Source of the DNA: Nitrospirota bacterium
GTDB taxonomy: Bacteria; Nitrospirota; UBA9217
Assembly (NCBI GenBank): GCA_021788515.1
Contig: JAJYKN010000146.1
Span: 1-5,244, forward strand
DNA: 5,244 bases
Reading direction: 5' to 3'
The position numbers were made by a program, and so were the translations under genes. The notes beneath the pieces were generated by a model. That model did no database searches, was not told where the DNA came from, and was given only the letters and a program-made list of their open reading frames with translations. Positions 1 through 5,190 of this stretch are shown one piece after another. Position 1 is the stretch's first letter. The number at the start of each line of letters is the position of its first letter.

Positions 1-1042
1 CGCAAGGATGATTGTGGAGAAGCCGTTTGGCCACGATCTGGTTTCGGCCCAGGATCTGAACCGGATCTTGTTGCGGGCGTTTCCGGAGCAGTCCATCTTC
101 CGCATCGACCACTATCTGGCCAAGGAGACGGTCCAGAACATTCTCATGTTCCGGTTCGCAAACTCCATTTTCGAACCGCTCTGGAACAGGCGATACGTGG
201 ACCACGTCCAGATCACGGCAGGCGAGACCGTCGGCGTGGAGCATCGCGCAGGCTACTATGAGCAGGCGGGGGTGATCCGCGACATGTTCCAGAATCACAT
301 GTTCCAGCTGCTTTGCCTCATGGCCATGGAGCCGCCGGCCGTGTTTATTGCCGACCGGGTCCAGGACGAGAAGGCAAAAGTCCTGCACTCGGTACGACTG
401 ATCGACGCCGGGACGCTGGGCGATCATCTGGTGATCGGGCAGTATGGGAAGGGTACGATCGACAACAGGGCGGTTCCCGGGTACCAGGAAGAGCCGGGCG
501 TAGCCGCGGGCTCCCAGACGCCGACCTATGCGGCCTTAAAAGTCTACATCGATAATTGGCGCTGGCACGGAGTGCCTTTCTATCTTCGGTCCGGCAAGCG
601 GCTTGCCGCCAGAACAACGGAGATCTCCGTTCATTACAAGGACGTGCCGCACTCCATGTTTCCCGACTCGGTAAGCGGCCCCATCGAGCAGAACACCATC
701 GTCCTCAAGATACAGCCCGGTGAAGGCATGAGCCTCGCGTTTCAGACCAAGGAGGCGGGCACGAAAGTCTGCTTGAACCCCGTGGAAATGAAATACGACT
801 ATCCGTGCGGCGTTTCGCTCGATGCCTACGAATGGGTGCTCATGGACTGCATGCTCGGCGATCACATGCTGTTCATGCGCGAAGACAGCGTGGAGCTTGC
901 CTGGTCGATCCTCACTCCCGTGCTCGACGCGCTCGAATCGGGGAAGGTCGTGCCGCTCACGCGGTACGCAGCCGGCACCGACGGCCCGACCGAGGCCCTG
1001 CGCCTGCTCCGTAAAGACGGCCGGTCGTGGAGGCCTTTGTGA
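1..1042 (+). CDS. zwf: Glucose-6-phosphate dehydrogenase, 5'-truncated by window edge
   Basis: Oxidises glucose 6-phosphate to 6-phosphoglucono-lactone with reduction of NAD(P)+, the entry step of the oxidative pentose phosphate pathway, in the cytoplasm. The reading frame is open from base 2 and enters mid-protein at the conserved VEKPFGHD block. Counting from the Met codon at 8, the active-site signature reads DHYLAKE (34-40), and the catalytic-base histidine lies in QNHMFQLL (H97). A substrate/cofactor-lysine block RSGKRL is at about 194-199, and the typical C-terminal end follows. About 345 residues are visible; the family is usually near 490-510, so the N-terminal Rossmann part with its dinucleotide-binding GxxGD motif is missing because of the window edge, not a mutation. 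One small oddity is Ala for the usual Gly in DHYLGKE. The gene overlaps pgl by 4 bases (GTGA). The identification is very secure. Confidence 0.97.
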   Translation, partial: ARMIVEKPFGHDLVSAQDLNRILLRAFPEQSIFRIDHYLAKETVQNILMFRFANSIFEPLWNRRYVDHVQITAGETVGVEHRAGYYEQAGVIRDMFQNHMFQLLCLMAMEPPAVFIADRVQDEKAKVLHSVRLIDAGTLGDHLVIGQYGKGTIDNRAVPGYQEEPGVAAGSQTPTYAALKVYIDNWRWHGVPFYLRSGKRLAARTTEISVHYKDVPHSMFPDSVSGPIEQNTIVLKIQPGEGMSLAFQTKEAGTKVCLNPVEMKYDYPCGVSLDAYEWVLMDCMLGDHMLFMREDSVELAWSILTPVLDALESGKVVPLTRYAAGTDGPTEALRLLRKDGRSWRPL

Positions 1043-1776
1043 AGGCCGATCCGGCCGTCCGGGTCTCGGTGTTCGACGACCTTGAAGCGCTGAGCCGTGC
1101 TGCAGCTGATTTATTTCTTTCGGTCGCGAGTGATGCCATTGCCCTCAGGGGAAGGTTTAGCGTTGCACTTTCCGGCGGTTCTACGCCGCGGCGCCTGTAC
1201 ACGCTCCTTGCTTCCTCTGCATATCAGAACAGAGTCGATTGGCCCCATGTCCACCTGTTCTGGGCAGACGAACGTTGCGTCCCCCCTGATCATCGTGCCA
1301 GTAATTTCAAGCTGCTTTCCGACACGCTGCTGGGGCGCGTTTTTGTGCCGGAAAAAAACATTCACCGGATGCACGGAGAAGCGGATGCCGAGGAAGCTGC
1401 CCGGGAATACGAGAATCAGCTCTCACATTTTTTCGGATCAAGCTCCCTGCCCGCCTTCGACCTCATCATGCTCGGCGTGGGCGAGGACGGTCATACGGCG
1501 TCGCTCTTTCCGGGTTTTCCGGCTGTCCGGGAAAAAAAGCGCATGGTCGTTCCGGTGTATCTCGACAAGCCGAACATCGACCGGATCACGCTGACGCTTC
1601 CCGTCATTAATCATGCCGACCGCGTGCTTTTCCTGGCCGCAGGAAAGGCCAAAGCGGGCATGATCCATCATATCCTGGACGAGGGCAATTCCCGCGAATA
1701 TCCGGCAGGGCTGGTTTGTCCCGAGTCAGGCACGATTACCTGGTTTCTCGATCAGGAAGCTGCCGGGAAGTCATGA
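1039..1776 (+). CDS. pgl: 6-phosphogluconolactonase (DevB/Pgl type)
   Basis: Hydrolyses 6-phosphoglucono-1,5-lactone, the product of the upstream enzyme, to 6-phosphogluconate. The protein is 245 residues, normal for the DevB/SOL family. Family blocks appear in order: the phosphate-binding VALSGGSTP loop (about 42-50), LFWADERCVP with the D-E-R triad (77-79), and GVGEDGHTASLFPG (about 147-160) with the presumed catalytic His152. The start chosen is GTG at 1039, which forms a GTGA overlap with the zwf stop and has GGAGG (1029-1033) five bases upstream. An in-frame GTG at 1027 would add four residues but would place that SD inside its own coding region. The overlap implies translational coupling with zwf in one operon. 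No glucokinase or 6-phosphogluconate dehydrogenase gene follows. The function call is secure; the start is likely but inferred. Confidence 0.96.
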   Translation: MKADPAVRVSVFDDLEALSRAAADLFLSVASDAIALRGRFSVALSGGSTPRRLYTLLASSAYQNRVDWPHVHLFWADERCVPPDHRASNFKLLSDTLLGRVFVPEKNIHRMHGEADAEEAAREYENQLSHFFGSSSLPAFDLIMLGVGEDGHTASLFPGFPAVREKKRMVVPVYLDKPNIDRITLTLPVINHADRVLFLAAGKAKAGMIHHILDEGNSREYPAGLVCPESGTITWFLDQEAAGKS

Positions 1777-1836
1777 AGCCGGTCAAATCTCTTTCTCGGG
1801 AAAGTGTTGTGAAGCCGCAGGAGGCGTTCTTTTTTA

Positions 1837-1845
1837 TGCTATGAT
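1837..1845 (+). promoter_or_regulatory. Extended -10 promoter for the precursor peptide gene
   Basis: The sequence TGC-TATGAT is an extended -10 element (TGn followed by a hexamer one base off TATAAT). No convincing -35 hexamer sits 16-18 bases upstream, which is tolerated in extended -10 promoters. Transcription would begin near 1852, giving a leader of about 28 bases before the ATG at 1880. The pal promoter downstream shares the core TATGCTAT. The assignment rests on sequence match only. Confidence 0.5.
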
Positions 1846-1863
1846 TACATCTATACCACGGGA

Positions 1864-1873
1864 AAGGAGGTGA
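1864..1873 (+). promoter_or_regulatory. Perfect Shine-Dalgarno of the precursor gene
   Basis: AAGGAGGTGA is complementary over all ten bases to the canonical anti-Shine-Dalgarno end of 16S rRNA. It ends six bases before ATG 1880. It fixes the start of a gene that would otherwise look too short to call, and it predicts very strong translation initiation. Confidence 0.85.
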
Positions 1874-1879
1874 AACAGG

Positions 1880-2002
1880 ATGAAGAAGCCTTTAAGCAAG
1901 GATGCGCTTGCCAAAGAAGCGGCGTATTGGACGGTGCTGAAACAGCTGGCGAAGCAGAATCCTGGTACCGTATGCCGCAAATGAAAGGGCTGAAAAAGCT
2001 AA
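1880..2002 (+). CDS. sbtA: Predicted selenocysteine-containing RiPP precursor (selenobiotic/SbtA-like), two in-frame UGA
   Basis: Tiny gene not closed at its first UGA. Read conventionally it gives 34 residues ending CRK. Reading UGA at 1982 and 1991 as selenocysteine gives 40 residues ending C32-R-K-U35-K-G-U38-K-S and stopping at UAA 2000-2002. The first 26 residues form a charged, probably helical leader (K/A/L-rich, with a YW pair at 16-17); N-P-G (27-29) looks like a leader/core boundary, and the core is a Lys-rich C-x-x-U-x-x-U segment. Support comes from the perfect SD, the SECIS-like stem-loop starting between the two UGAs, and a radical SAM/SPASM gene next door. From family knowledge, SbtA-type 'selenobiotic' precursors are short peptides whose Cys or Sec is converted by SbtM to a thio(seleno)oxazole. 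I cannot align this core to known SbtA members from memory, so the symbol is tentative. It could instead be a new selenopeptide class, or a 34-residue Cys peptide if the genome lacks Sec machinery. Confidence 0.68.
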
Positions 2003-2035
2003 AGTTGCTGGTCAGCAACGACGCAAAGGCAGCCC
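1987..2035 (+). promoter_or_regulatory. Bacterial SECIS element (selenocysteine insertion)
   Basis: Two nested helices are visible. The lower stem GGGCUG (1987-1992) pairs with CAGCCC (2030-2035). After an 11 x 10 base internal loop, the apical hairpin GUUGCU (2004-2009) pairs perfectly with AGCAAC (2014-2019) around a GGUC loop (2010-2013). The apical part closely resembles the E. coli fdhF SECIS, which as I recall it has GUUGC, then GGUC in the loop, then a GCACC-type return. The G-U recognised by SelB is present in the loop. The hairpin starts 10 bases after the second UGA (about 11 in fdhF), and the loop begins 25 bases after the first UGA, so one element could serve both. One difference is that the U bulged in E. 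coli is base-paired here. The apical hairpin lies wholly after the UAA stop. Confidence 0.75.
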
Positions 2036-2077
2036 GATAGAGCTGGCGTTCAGCGTTCTGCGGCGCCAGCTCTATTG
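2035..2077 (+). terminator. Stem-loop between precursor and maturase (attenuator or mRNA-stability hairpin)
   Basis: ATAGAGCTGGCG (2037-2048) and CGCCAGCTCTAT (2064-2075) are perfect 12-base complements, and a G-U and a C-G pair extend the stem to 2035/2077. The loop is 15 bases. No run of T follows, so it is not a classic intrinsic terminator. Placed between a strongly initiated precursor gene and a weakly initiated enzyme gene, it fits partial termination or 3'-end protection of a short precursor transcript. Base 2035 is shared with the end of the SECIS lower stem. Confidence 0.6.
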
Positions 2078-2147
2078 CTTCACTGATCATGGCGGCCCGA
2101 AAGCCAACGGTATCTGCATCGCAGGCTTTTATTATTTCATCATCTCT

Positions 2148-3191
2148 ATGGCAACCACAAAACCCTTCGAATTTTTTGTTCAATGGCATCTCACGGAAAG
2201 CTGCAACCTCTCGTGCAGGCACTGTTACCAGGGCGAGCGGAGCAGCGAGGAATTGCCGCTCTCCGAGATAGCGCGCGGCGTCAATGAAGTGTCGGACATG
2301 ATCAGAGACTGGTCCGAGGCGTACGGGGTGGCTTTTTCCTCCAGCATGAACATCACCGGCGGCGAGCCTCTTTTGAGAAAAGACCTCTTCGAGATTCTGG
2401 GTGAGATCAAGGGGCGGGGGTTCAAAGTCTATCTGCTTACGAACGGGACGCTGATAAGCCGGGACCGCGCGCGGAAGCTTGCCGCTCTCGGGCTGGACGG
2501 GGTTCAGGTAAGCGTGGAAGGACCGGAGCATGTCCATGATGCCATCAGGGGCAAGGGAAGTTTCGCGGCGTCAACAGACGGCATCGAGCGGCTGGTTGAC
2601 GCGGGGCTGCCGGTGACGCTAAATGTCACGCTGTCGACCATGAATGCCTCGTCAATGAAAAAAATCATCGCTTTCGGTTCGCATTCAGGGGCCTGCCGTA
2701 TCGGATTTTCGCGGCTTGTTCCCGCCGGGAAAGGCAGGTCCCTGCTCTCACGGATGCTGACGAGGGAACAGGCGCGGGACCTCTATGAAGAACTCTTCGC
2801 GCTCGAGCTCAAAGGAATCGAGATCGTGACCGGCGACCCGGTCGCTTCGCAGATGAGGACGAAAACGAAGGTCGATGCCGGAAACGTAGCCGTAAGCGGC
2901 TGCTCGGCAGGCGTGGCCGGTTTGACCATTCTTCCCAACGGAAACGTCACGCCCTGCCGGAGACTGCCCCTTGCTCTCGGCAATATTACGAAAGATTCAC
3001 TCAGGGAGATCTGGTCGATGTCGCCGGTCCTCGGGGCGCTCAGGGACCGGAGCAGGTACAAGGGAAAATGCCGCGTCTGCGGACATTGGGCGCAGTGCCG
3101 GGGGTGCCGGGCGATCGCCTACGCCTACTCACGGTCTCGCGGTGAGGACGATTTTCTTGCCGAGGACCCTCAGTGTTTTATCGAGCCGTAA
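2148..3191 (+). CDS. sbtM: Radical SAM/SPASM peptide maturase (selenobiotic SbtM-like)
   Basis: Predicted to modify the adjacent precursor peptide by radical chemistry in the cytoplasm. The 347 residues hold the radical SAM cluster motif CNLSCRHC (C19, C23, C26) with the following aromatic Y27, and GGEP at 71-74 for SAM binding. A C-terminal SPASM domain has seven cysteines: C252-x12-G-x4-C270, then C308-x2-C311-x5-C317-x2-C320, then C343. These would bind two auxiliary 4Fe-4S clusters, as in peptide maturases such as anSME, PqqE and MftC. No fused N-terminal RRE (PqqD-like) domain is present, since the radical SAM core begins almost at the start. ATG 2148 is the only usable start: the frame is open back to 1941 but contains no ATG, GTG or TTG, and no Shine-Dalgarno is visible. 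The SbtM assignment relies on the neighbouring UGA-containing peptide and overall resemblance; the radical SAM/SPASM call itself is secure. Confidence 0.85.
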   Translation: MATTKPFEFFVQWHLTESCNLSCRHCYQGERSSEELPLSEIARGVNEVSDMIRDWSEAYGVAFSSSMNITGGEPLLRKDLFEILGEIKGRGFKVYLLTNGTLISRDRARKLAALGLDGVQVSVEGPEHVHDAIRGKGSFAASTDGIERLVDAGLPVTLNVTLSTMNASSMKKIIAFGSHSGACRIGFSRLVPAGKGRSLLSRMLTREQARDLYEELFALELKGIEIVTGDPVASQMRTKTKVDAGNVAVSGCSAGVAGLTILPNGNVTPCRRLPLALGNITKDSLREIWSMSPVLGALRDRSRYKGKCRVCGHWAQCRGCRAIAYAYSRSRGEDDFLAEDPQCFIEP

Positions 3192-3311
3192 GATGATAAT
3201 TTTGGTACCTCAAAAATTGCAGAAGAGGGCGCGGATAACGACTTATGCCGAGGTGCAGGATTAACGCACGGCTTGGCTCTCTTGTCTCGCTTGCAGAGAA
3301 ACCCTTTCCCG

Positions 3312-3340
3312 TTGACAAGGTCATGGTTGTATGCTATCTT
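3312..3340 (+). promoter_or_regulatory. Strong sigma-70 type promoter for pal
   Basis: TTGACA (3312-3317, a perfect -35) is followed after 17 bases by TATCTT (3335-3340). The -10 is itself preceded by TGC, making it an extended -10. Transcription should start near 3347 and leave a leader of about 80 bases before pal. Spacing and both hexamers make this the clearest promoter in the window. It separates pal from the radical SAM gene. Confidence 0.75.
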
Positions 3341-3416
3341 TTGACTGTATTTTCGTACGTCGGGTTTTCGAGCCGCTTGTCTTACCAATATTCATTTTAT
3401 TAATAACAACAGAATA

Positions 3417-3423
3417 AAGGAGG
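3417..3423 (+). promoter_or_regulatory. Shine-Dalgarno of pal
   Basis: AAGGAGG lies five bases upstream of ATG 3429. It settles the start and indicates strong translation, as expected for an abundant envelope lipoprotein. Confidence 0.85.
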
Positions 3424-3428
3424 ATTTC

Positions 3429-4001
3429 ATGAAGAGCAGACAGCTTATGTATGTTTTCGTTGTATTACTGATGAGTATCTTCGTTCTCTGGGGCTGCCCC
3501 AAGAAAGCAGAAGTGACTTCTGCCCCCGAACCACAGAAGGAAGCAGCGGCGGAACCCGCCAAGGAAGAACCAAAGGTTGAGCAGAAGGCCGAGCCCGCGG
3601 CCCAGCCGGAAGCAGCACCGGCGGCAAAGGAAGAACAGCCCCAGGAGAGTGCCGCGGCAGCATCGACAGGACTGGAGTCGATCCACTTTGATTTTGACAA
3701 GTCCTTTATTCGCGCCGACGCGAAACCTGTGATGAGGGCGAATGCCGAATGGCTCAAGGCCAACCCCAACGTGAAGATCAGGATCGAAGGGAATTGCGAC
3801 GAACGGGGAACCAAGGAATACAACCAGGCTCTTGGTCAGCGACGCGCGACGAGCGCGAAAAAATATTTAACCGATCTGGGAATTTCCGCCAAACGGATAT
3901 CGCTTATCAGTTATGGCAAGGAAAAGCCCATCTGCACCGAGCACAACGAAGACTGCTGGCAGAAAAACCGCAGAGACGATTTTACCAAGGTGACGGAGTA
4001 G
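3429..4001 (+). CDS. pal: Peptidoglycan-associated lipoprotein Pal
   Basis: Outer-membrane lipoprotein that binds the diaminopimelate of peptidoglycan non-covalently and partners TolB in the Tol-Pal system for envelope integrity and constriction. The 190 residues comprise a basic start, a hydrophobic signal segment (about 8-21) and a lipobox VLWGC with the lipidated Cys at 23. An A/E/P/K-rich low-complexity linker follows (about 26-80), then an OmpA-like domain (about 83-190). Diagnostic Pal blocks are IHFDFDKSFIR, EGNCDERGTKEYN (about 120-132) and ALGQRRA, which supply the Asp and Arg expected to hold peptidoglycan. The C-terminal CTEHNEDCWQKNRR segment has two Cys that could pair. Trp at -2 of the lipobox is unusual. 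tolB, the usual upstream neighbour, is absent; cpoB follows after 138 bases. Confident. Confidence 0.96.
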   Translation: MKSRQLMYVFVVLLMSIFVLWGCPKKAEVTSAPEPQKEAAAEPAKEEPKVEQKAEPAAQPEAAPAAKEEQPQESAAAASTGLESIHFDFDKSFIRADAKPVMRANAEWLKANPNVKIRIEGNCDERGTKEYNQALGQRRATSAKKYLTDLGISAKRISLISYGKEKPICTEHNEDCWQKNRRDDFTKVTE

Positions 4002-4023
4002 GACCAAGAAAAATATGAACCGG

Positions 4024-4078
4024 GGAGGGGGAGAACGCGGGACAGGGGAAGCTTTCCGTCTCGTTTTTCTCCCTCTCT
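4024..4078 (+). terminator. Long imperfect stem-loop in the pal-cpoB gap
   Basis: A purine-rich strand is followed by its pyrimidine-rich partner. The outer helix 4024-4035 pairs with 4067-4078 (core GGGAGAA with TTCTCCC, plus flanking pairs including G-U). The middle helix CGGGAC (4038-4043) pairs with GTCTCG (4058-4063), and the inner GGAA pairs with TTCC around GCT. The structure is imperfect and is followed by mixed pyrimidines rather than a clean T-run. It could attenuate or terminate pal transcripts, or act as an mRNA-processing hairpin. Confidence 0.4.
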
Positions 4079-4119
4079 TTGCTTCCCGCTTCCTCGTTTC
4101 ATACCCTGTATGCAAATAG

Positions 4120-4132
4120 TTTAGTAACTAAA
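4120..4132 (+). promoter_or_regulatory. Palindrome TTTAGTAACTAAA, copy 1, next to the cpoB ribosome-binding site
   Basis: The arms TTTAGT and ACTAAA surround a central A. The 3' arm abuts the cpoB Shine-Dalgarno (AAGGA, 4131-4135), with the ATG at 4140. An identical 13-base copy occurs at 5142-5154, and in both cases TGCA stands exactly five bases upstream. Size, symmetry and AT-richness resemble a dimeric repressor site, for example MarR-like. The binding protein is unknown. Confidence 0.45.
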
Positions 4133-4139
4133 GGAATAA

Positions 4140-4982
4140 ATGACGGTCAAACAATCGCTAACGATCTTCGGCTTCCTGTTTCTGCTGACTGCCTGTGCTC
4201 CTCAGGCTGAACTGGTCAAGACCAGGTCCGACATGACCGATCTGCGCGAAGAGGTGCAAACCGCAATGGTGCGCGTTCAGGAGTTGCAGAAACGCGTCAA
4301 TCTCCTCGAGGAGAATGTCAAGGGCACGATGGATGTGCAGAAGGTCATGGCCGACTACGGAGCCAAGTCCGACCAGCTCACCACCGATATCCAGCTTGTT
4401 CAGGGCAAGCTCGAAGAGAACAACTTCCGCATTGCCGAACTTGCGCAAAAGCTGGACGATCGGAGCGTCAGGATCGCGGAGCTTTCAGCACGGATCGACG
4501 AACTCGATGCCAAGATGAAGCTGTTGAGCGCCGGCACGGCGACGGCCCTGACCGGGCAGACCCCGACCACGGCGGCCCGGGCAAAGTCATCCGCCCCGAA
4601 GGCCATTGAACCTTCAGAAGCTTATCGCCAGGCGAAAAGCGATTACGACAAGGGGAATTTTGACCTCGCTCTTGCCGGGTTCCAGAATTATGTTGCGCAG
4701 TTTCCCGATACCAGCATGACGGACGCGGCGCAGTACTGGATCGGCGAATGCCATTATTCCAAGAGAGAGTTCAGCAAGGCGATTGACGCTTTTCTAAAAG
4801 TTATCAAGCGCTATCCCAAGAGCGACAAAGTGGCAGGCGCAAAGCTCAAGATCGGGCTGTCCTACCTGAATGAAAGAAACTATCCCAAGGCAAAAGAATA
4901 CCTCCGCAAAGTCATCAAGGAACATCCCGCTTCCAACGAGGCTGAAATCGCCAAGGACCGGCTTGCAAAAATAGAGAAATAG
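4140..4982 (+). CDS. cpoB: CpoB/YbgF-like Tol-Pal system protein, lipoprotein form
   Basis: Periplasmic coordinator of Tol-Pal function and peptidoglycan synthesis during division (role known for E. coli CpoB/YbgF). The 280 residues have a signal peptide ending in a lipobox LLTAC with Cys at 19, so this version is probably membrane-anchored, unlike the soluble E. coli protein. Residues about 28-130 are a long heptad-rich coiled coil, longer than a minimal YbgF trimerisation segment. A T/A/P-rich linker (about 131-155) leads to three TPR-type helical repeats (about 158-192, 195-229 and 232-266) with the typical AYRQAKSDYDKGNFDLAL and AAQYWIGECHYS patterns. The start ATG 4140 has SD AAGGA four bases upstream. 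Its position directly after pal matches the usual tol-pal gene order. Function call firm; mechanistic equivalence to E. coli inferred. Confidence 0.92.
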   Translation: MTVKQSLTIFGFLFLLTACAPQAELVKTRSDMTDLREEVQTAMVRVQELQKRVNLLEENVKGTMDVQKVMADYGAKSDQLTTDIQLVQGKLEENNFRIAELAQKLDDRSVRIAELSARIDELDAKMKLLSAGTATALTGQTPTTAARAKSSAPKAIEPSEAYRQAKSDYDKGNFDLALAGFQNYVAQFPDTSMTDAAQYWIGECHYSKREFSKAIDAFLKVIKRYPKSDKVAGAKLKIGLSYLNERNYPKAKEYLRKVIKEHPASNEAEIAKDRLAKIEK

Positions 4983-5054
4983 CCGGTACGCTCTGATTTT
5001 CCGCCCTCCTCTGCGATGTCCCCGCCCTTTCCGCACAATCCTTCTTTCCAGGTA

Positions 5055-5060
5055 TATAAT
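5055..5060 (+). promoter_or_regulatory. Candidate -10 element in the right-hand gap
   Basis: A perfect TATAAT lies in an AT-rich patch within an otherwise C-rich stretch. Seventeen bases upstream is only a half-matching -35 (CGCACA). It could drive a gene beyond the right edge of the window. Weak support. Confidence 0.25.
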
Positions 5061-5141
5061 AAATAAGGTGCATGGTTGGCCGCGCGCGTCTCTGCTACAA
5101 TCAAAATAGAGCTGTCCCAGGACTTTATATTTTGCACGTTA

Positions 5142-5154
5142 TTTAGTAACTAAA
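5142..5154 (+). promoter_or_regulatory. Palindrome TTTAGTAACTAAA, copy 2
   Basis: Identical to the site ahead of cpoB, again with TGCA five bases before it. It lies 160 bases after the cpoB stop in a gene-free stretch, so it may control the next gene to the right or be part of a dispersed repeat. Confidence 0.4.
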
Positions 5155-5167
5155 AAGAGCATTTAAC

Positions 5168-5190
5168 CACGGATTAACACGGATAAACAC
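5168..5190 (+). repeat. Short tandem CACGGATWAA intergenic repeat
   Basis: Two ten-base units, CACGGATTAA and CACGGATAAA, are followed by a partial CAC, and AACCACGGAT precedes them. Runs of this kind (CACGGATTAACACGGAT...) are familiar intergenic repeats in Desulfobacterota such as Geobacter and in other phyla, from general knowledge. The rest of 4983-5244 holds no recognisable gene. An 8-base inverted pair, AGGACTTT (5119-5126) and AAAGTCCT (5200-5207), brackets this repeat and the second palindrome. Confidence 0.55.

Noticed and set aside
1791..1835. Possible terminator after pgl: CTTTC-TCGG-GAAAG hairpin and a later T-rich run
   Set aside because: The hairpin and the T-run are separated by over 20 bases, and the sequence next to the T-run forms only three pairs, so it does not make an intrinsic terminator.
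1773..1844. ATGA-overlapping short frame after pgl (23 codons)
   Set aside because: It has only a weak SD, no recognisable protein, and runs into the extended -10 promoter of the next gene. It is probably chance, possibly a remnant of a lost downstream gene.
2089..2271. 60-codon plus-strand frame overlapping the maturase start
   Set aside because: It lies in another frame across the conserved CNLSCRHC region, has no SD and no recognisable features.
1851..2537. Long minus-strand open frame (about 228 codons) antisense to the precursor, SECIS and maturase N-terminus
   Set aside because: The plus strand carries unmistakable radical SAM motifs over the same bases. The minus-strand protein shows no recognisable domain, and no promoter or SD was evident.
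3198..3218. AT-rich imperfect palindrome around GGTACC after the maturase, considered as a terminator or operator
   Set aside because: The stem is seven AT-rich pairs with a bulge and no T-run, and it lies over 90 bases upstream of the pal -35. Too weak to call.
3193..3264. 23-codon frame just after the maturase stop
   Set aside because: No ribosome-binding site and no Cys/Ser/Thr-rich core typical of a second precursor peptide; indistinguishable from noise.
3392..3823. Minus-strand Ser/Ala/Gly-rich frames opposite pal
   Set aside because: They are shadows of the A/E/P/K-rich linker codons of pal; low-complexity composition keeps the opposite frames open.
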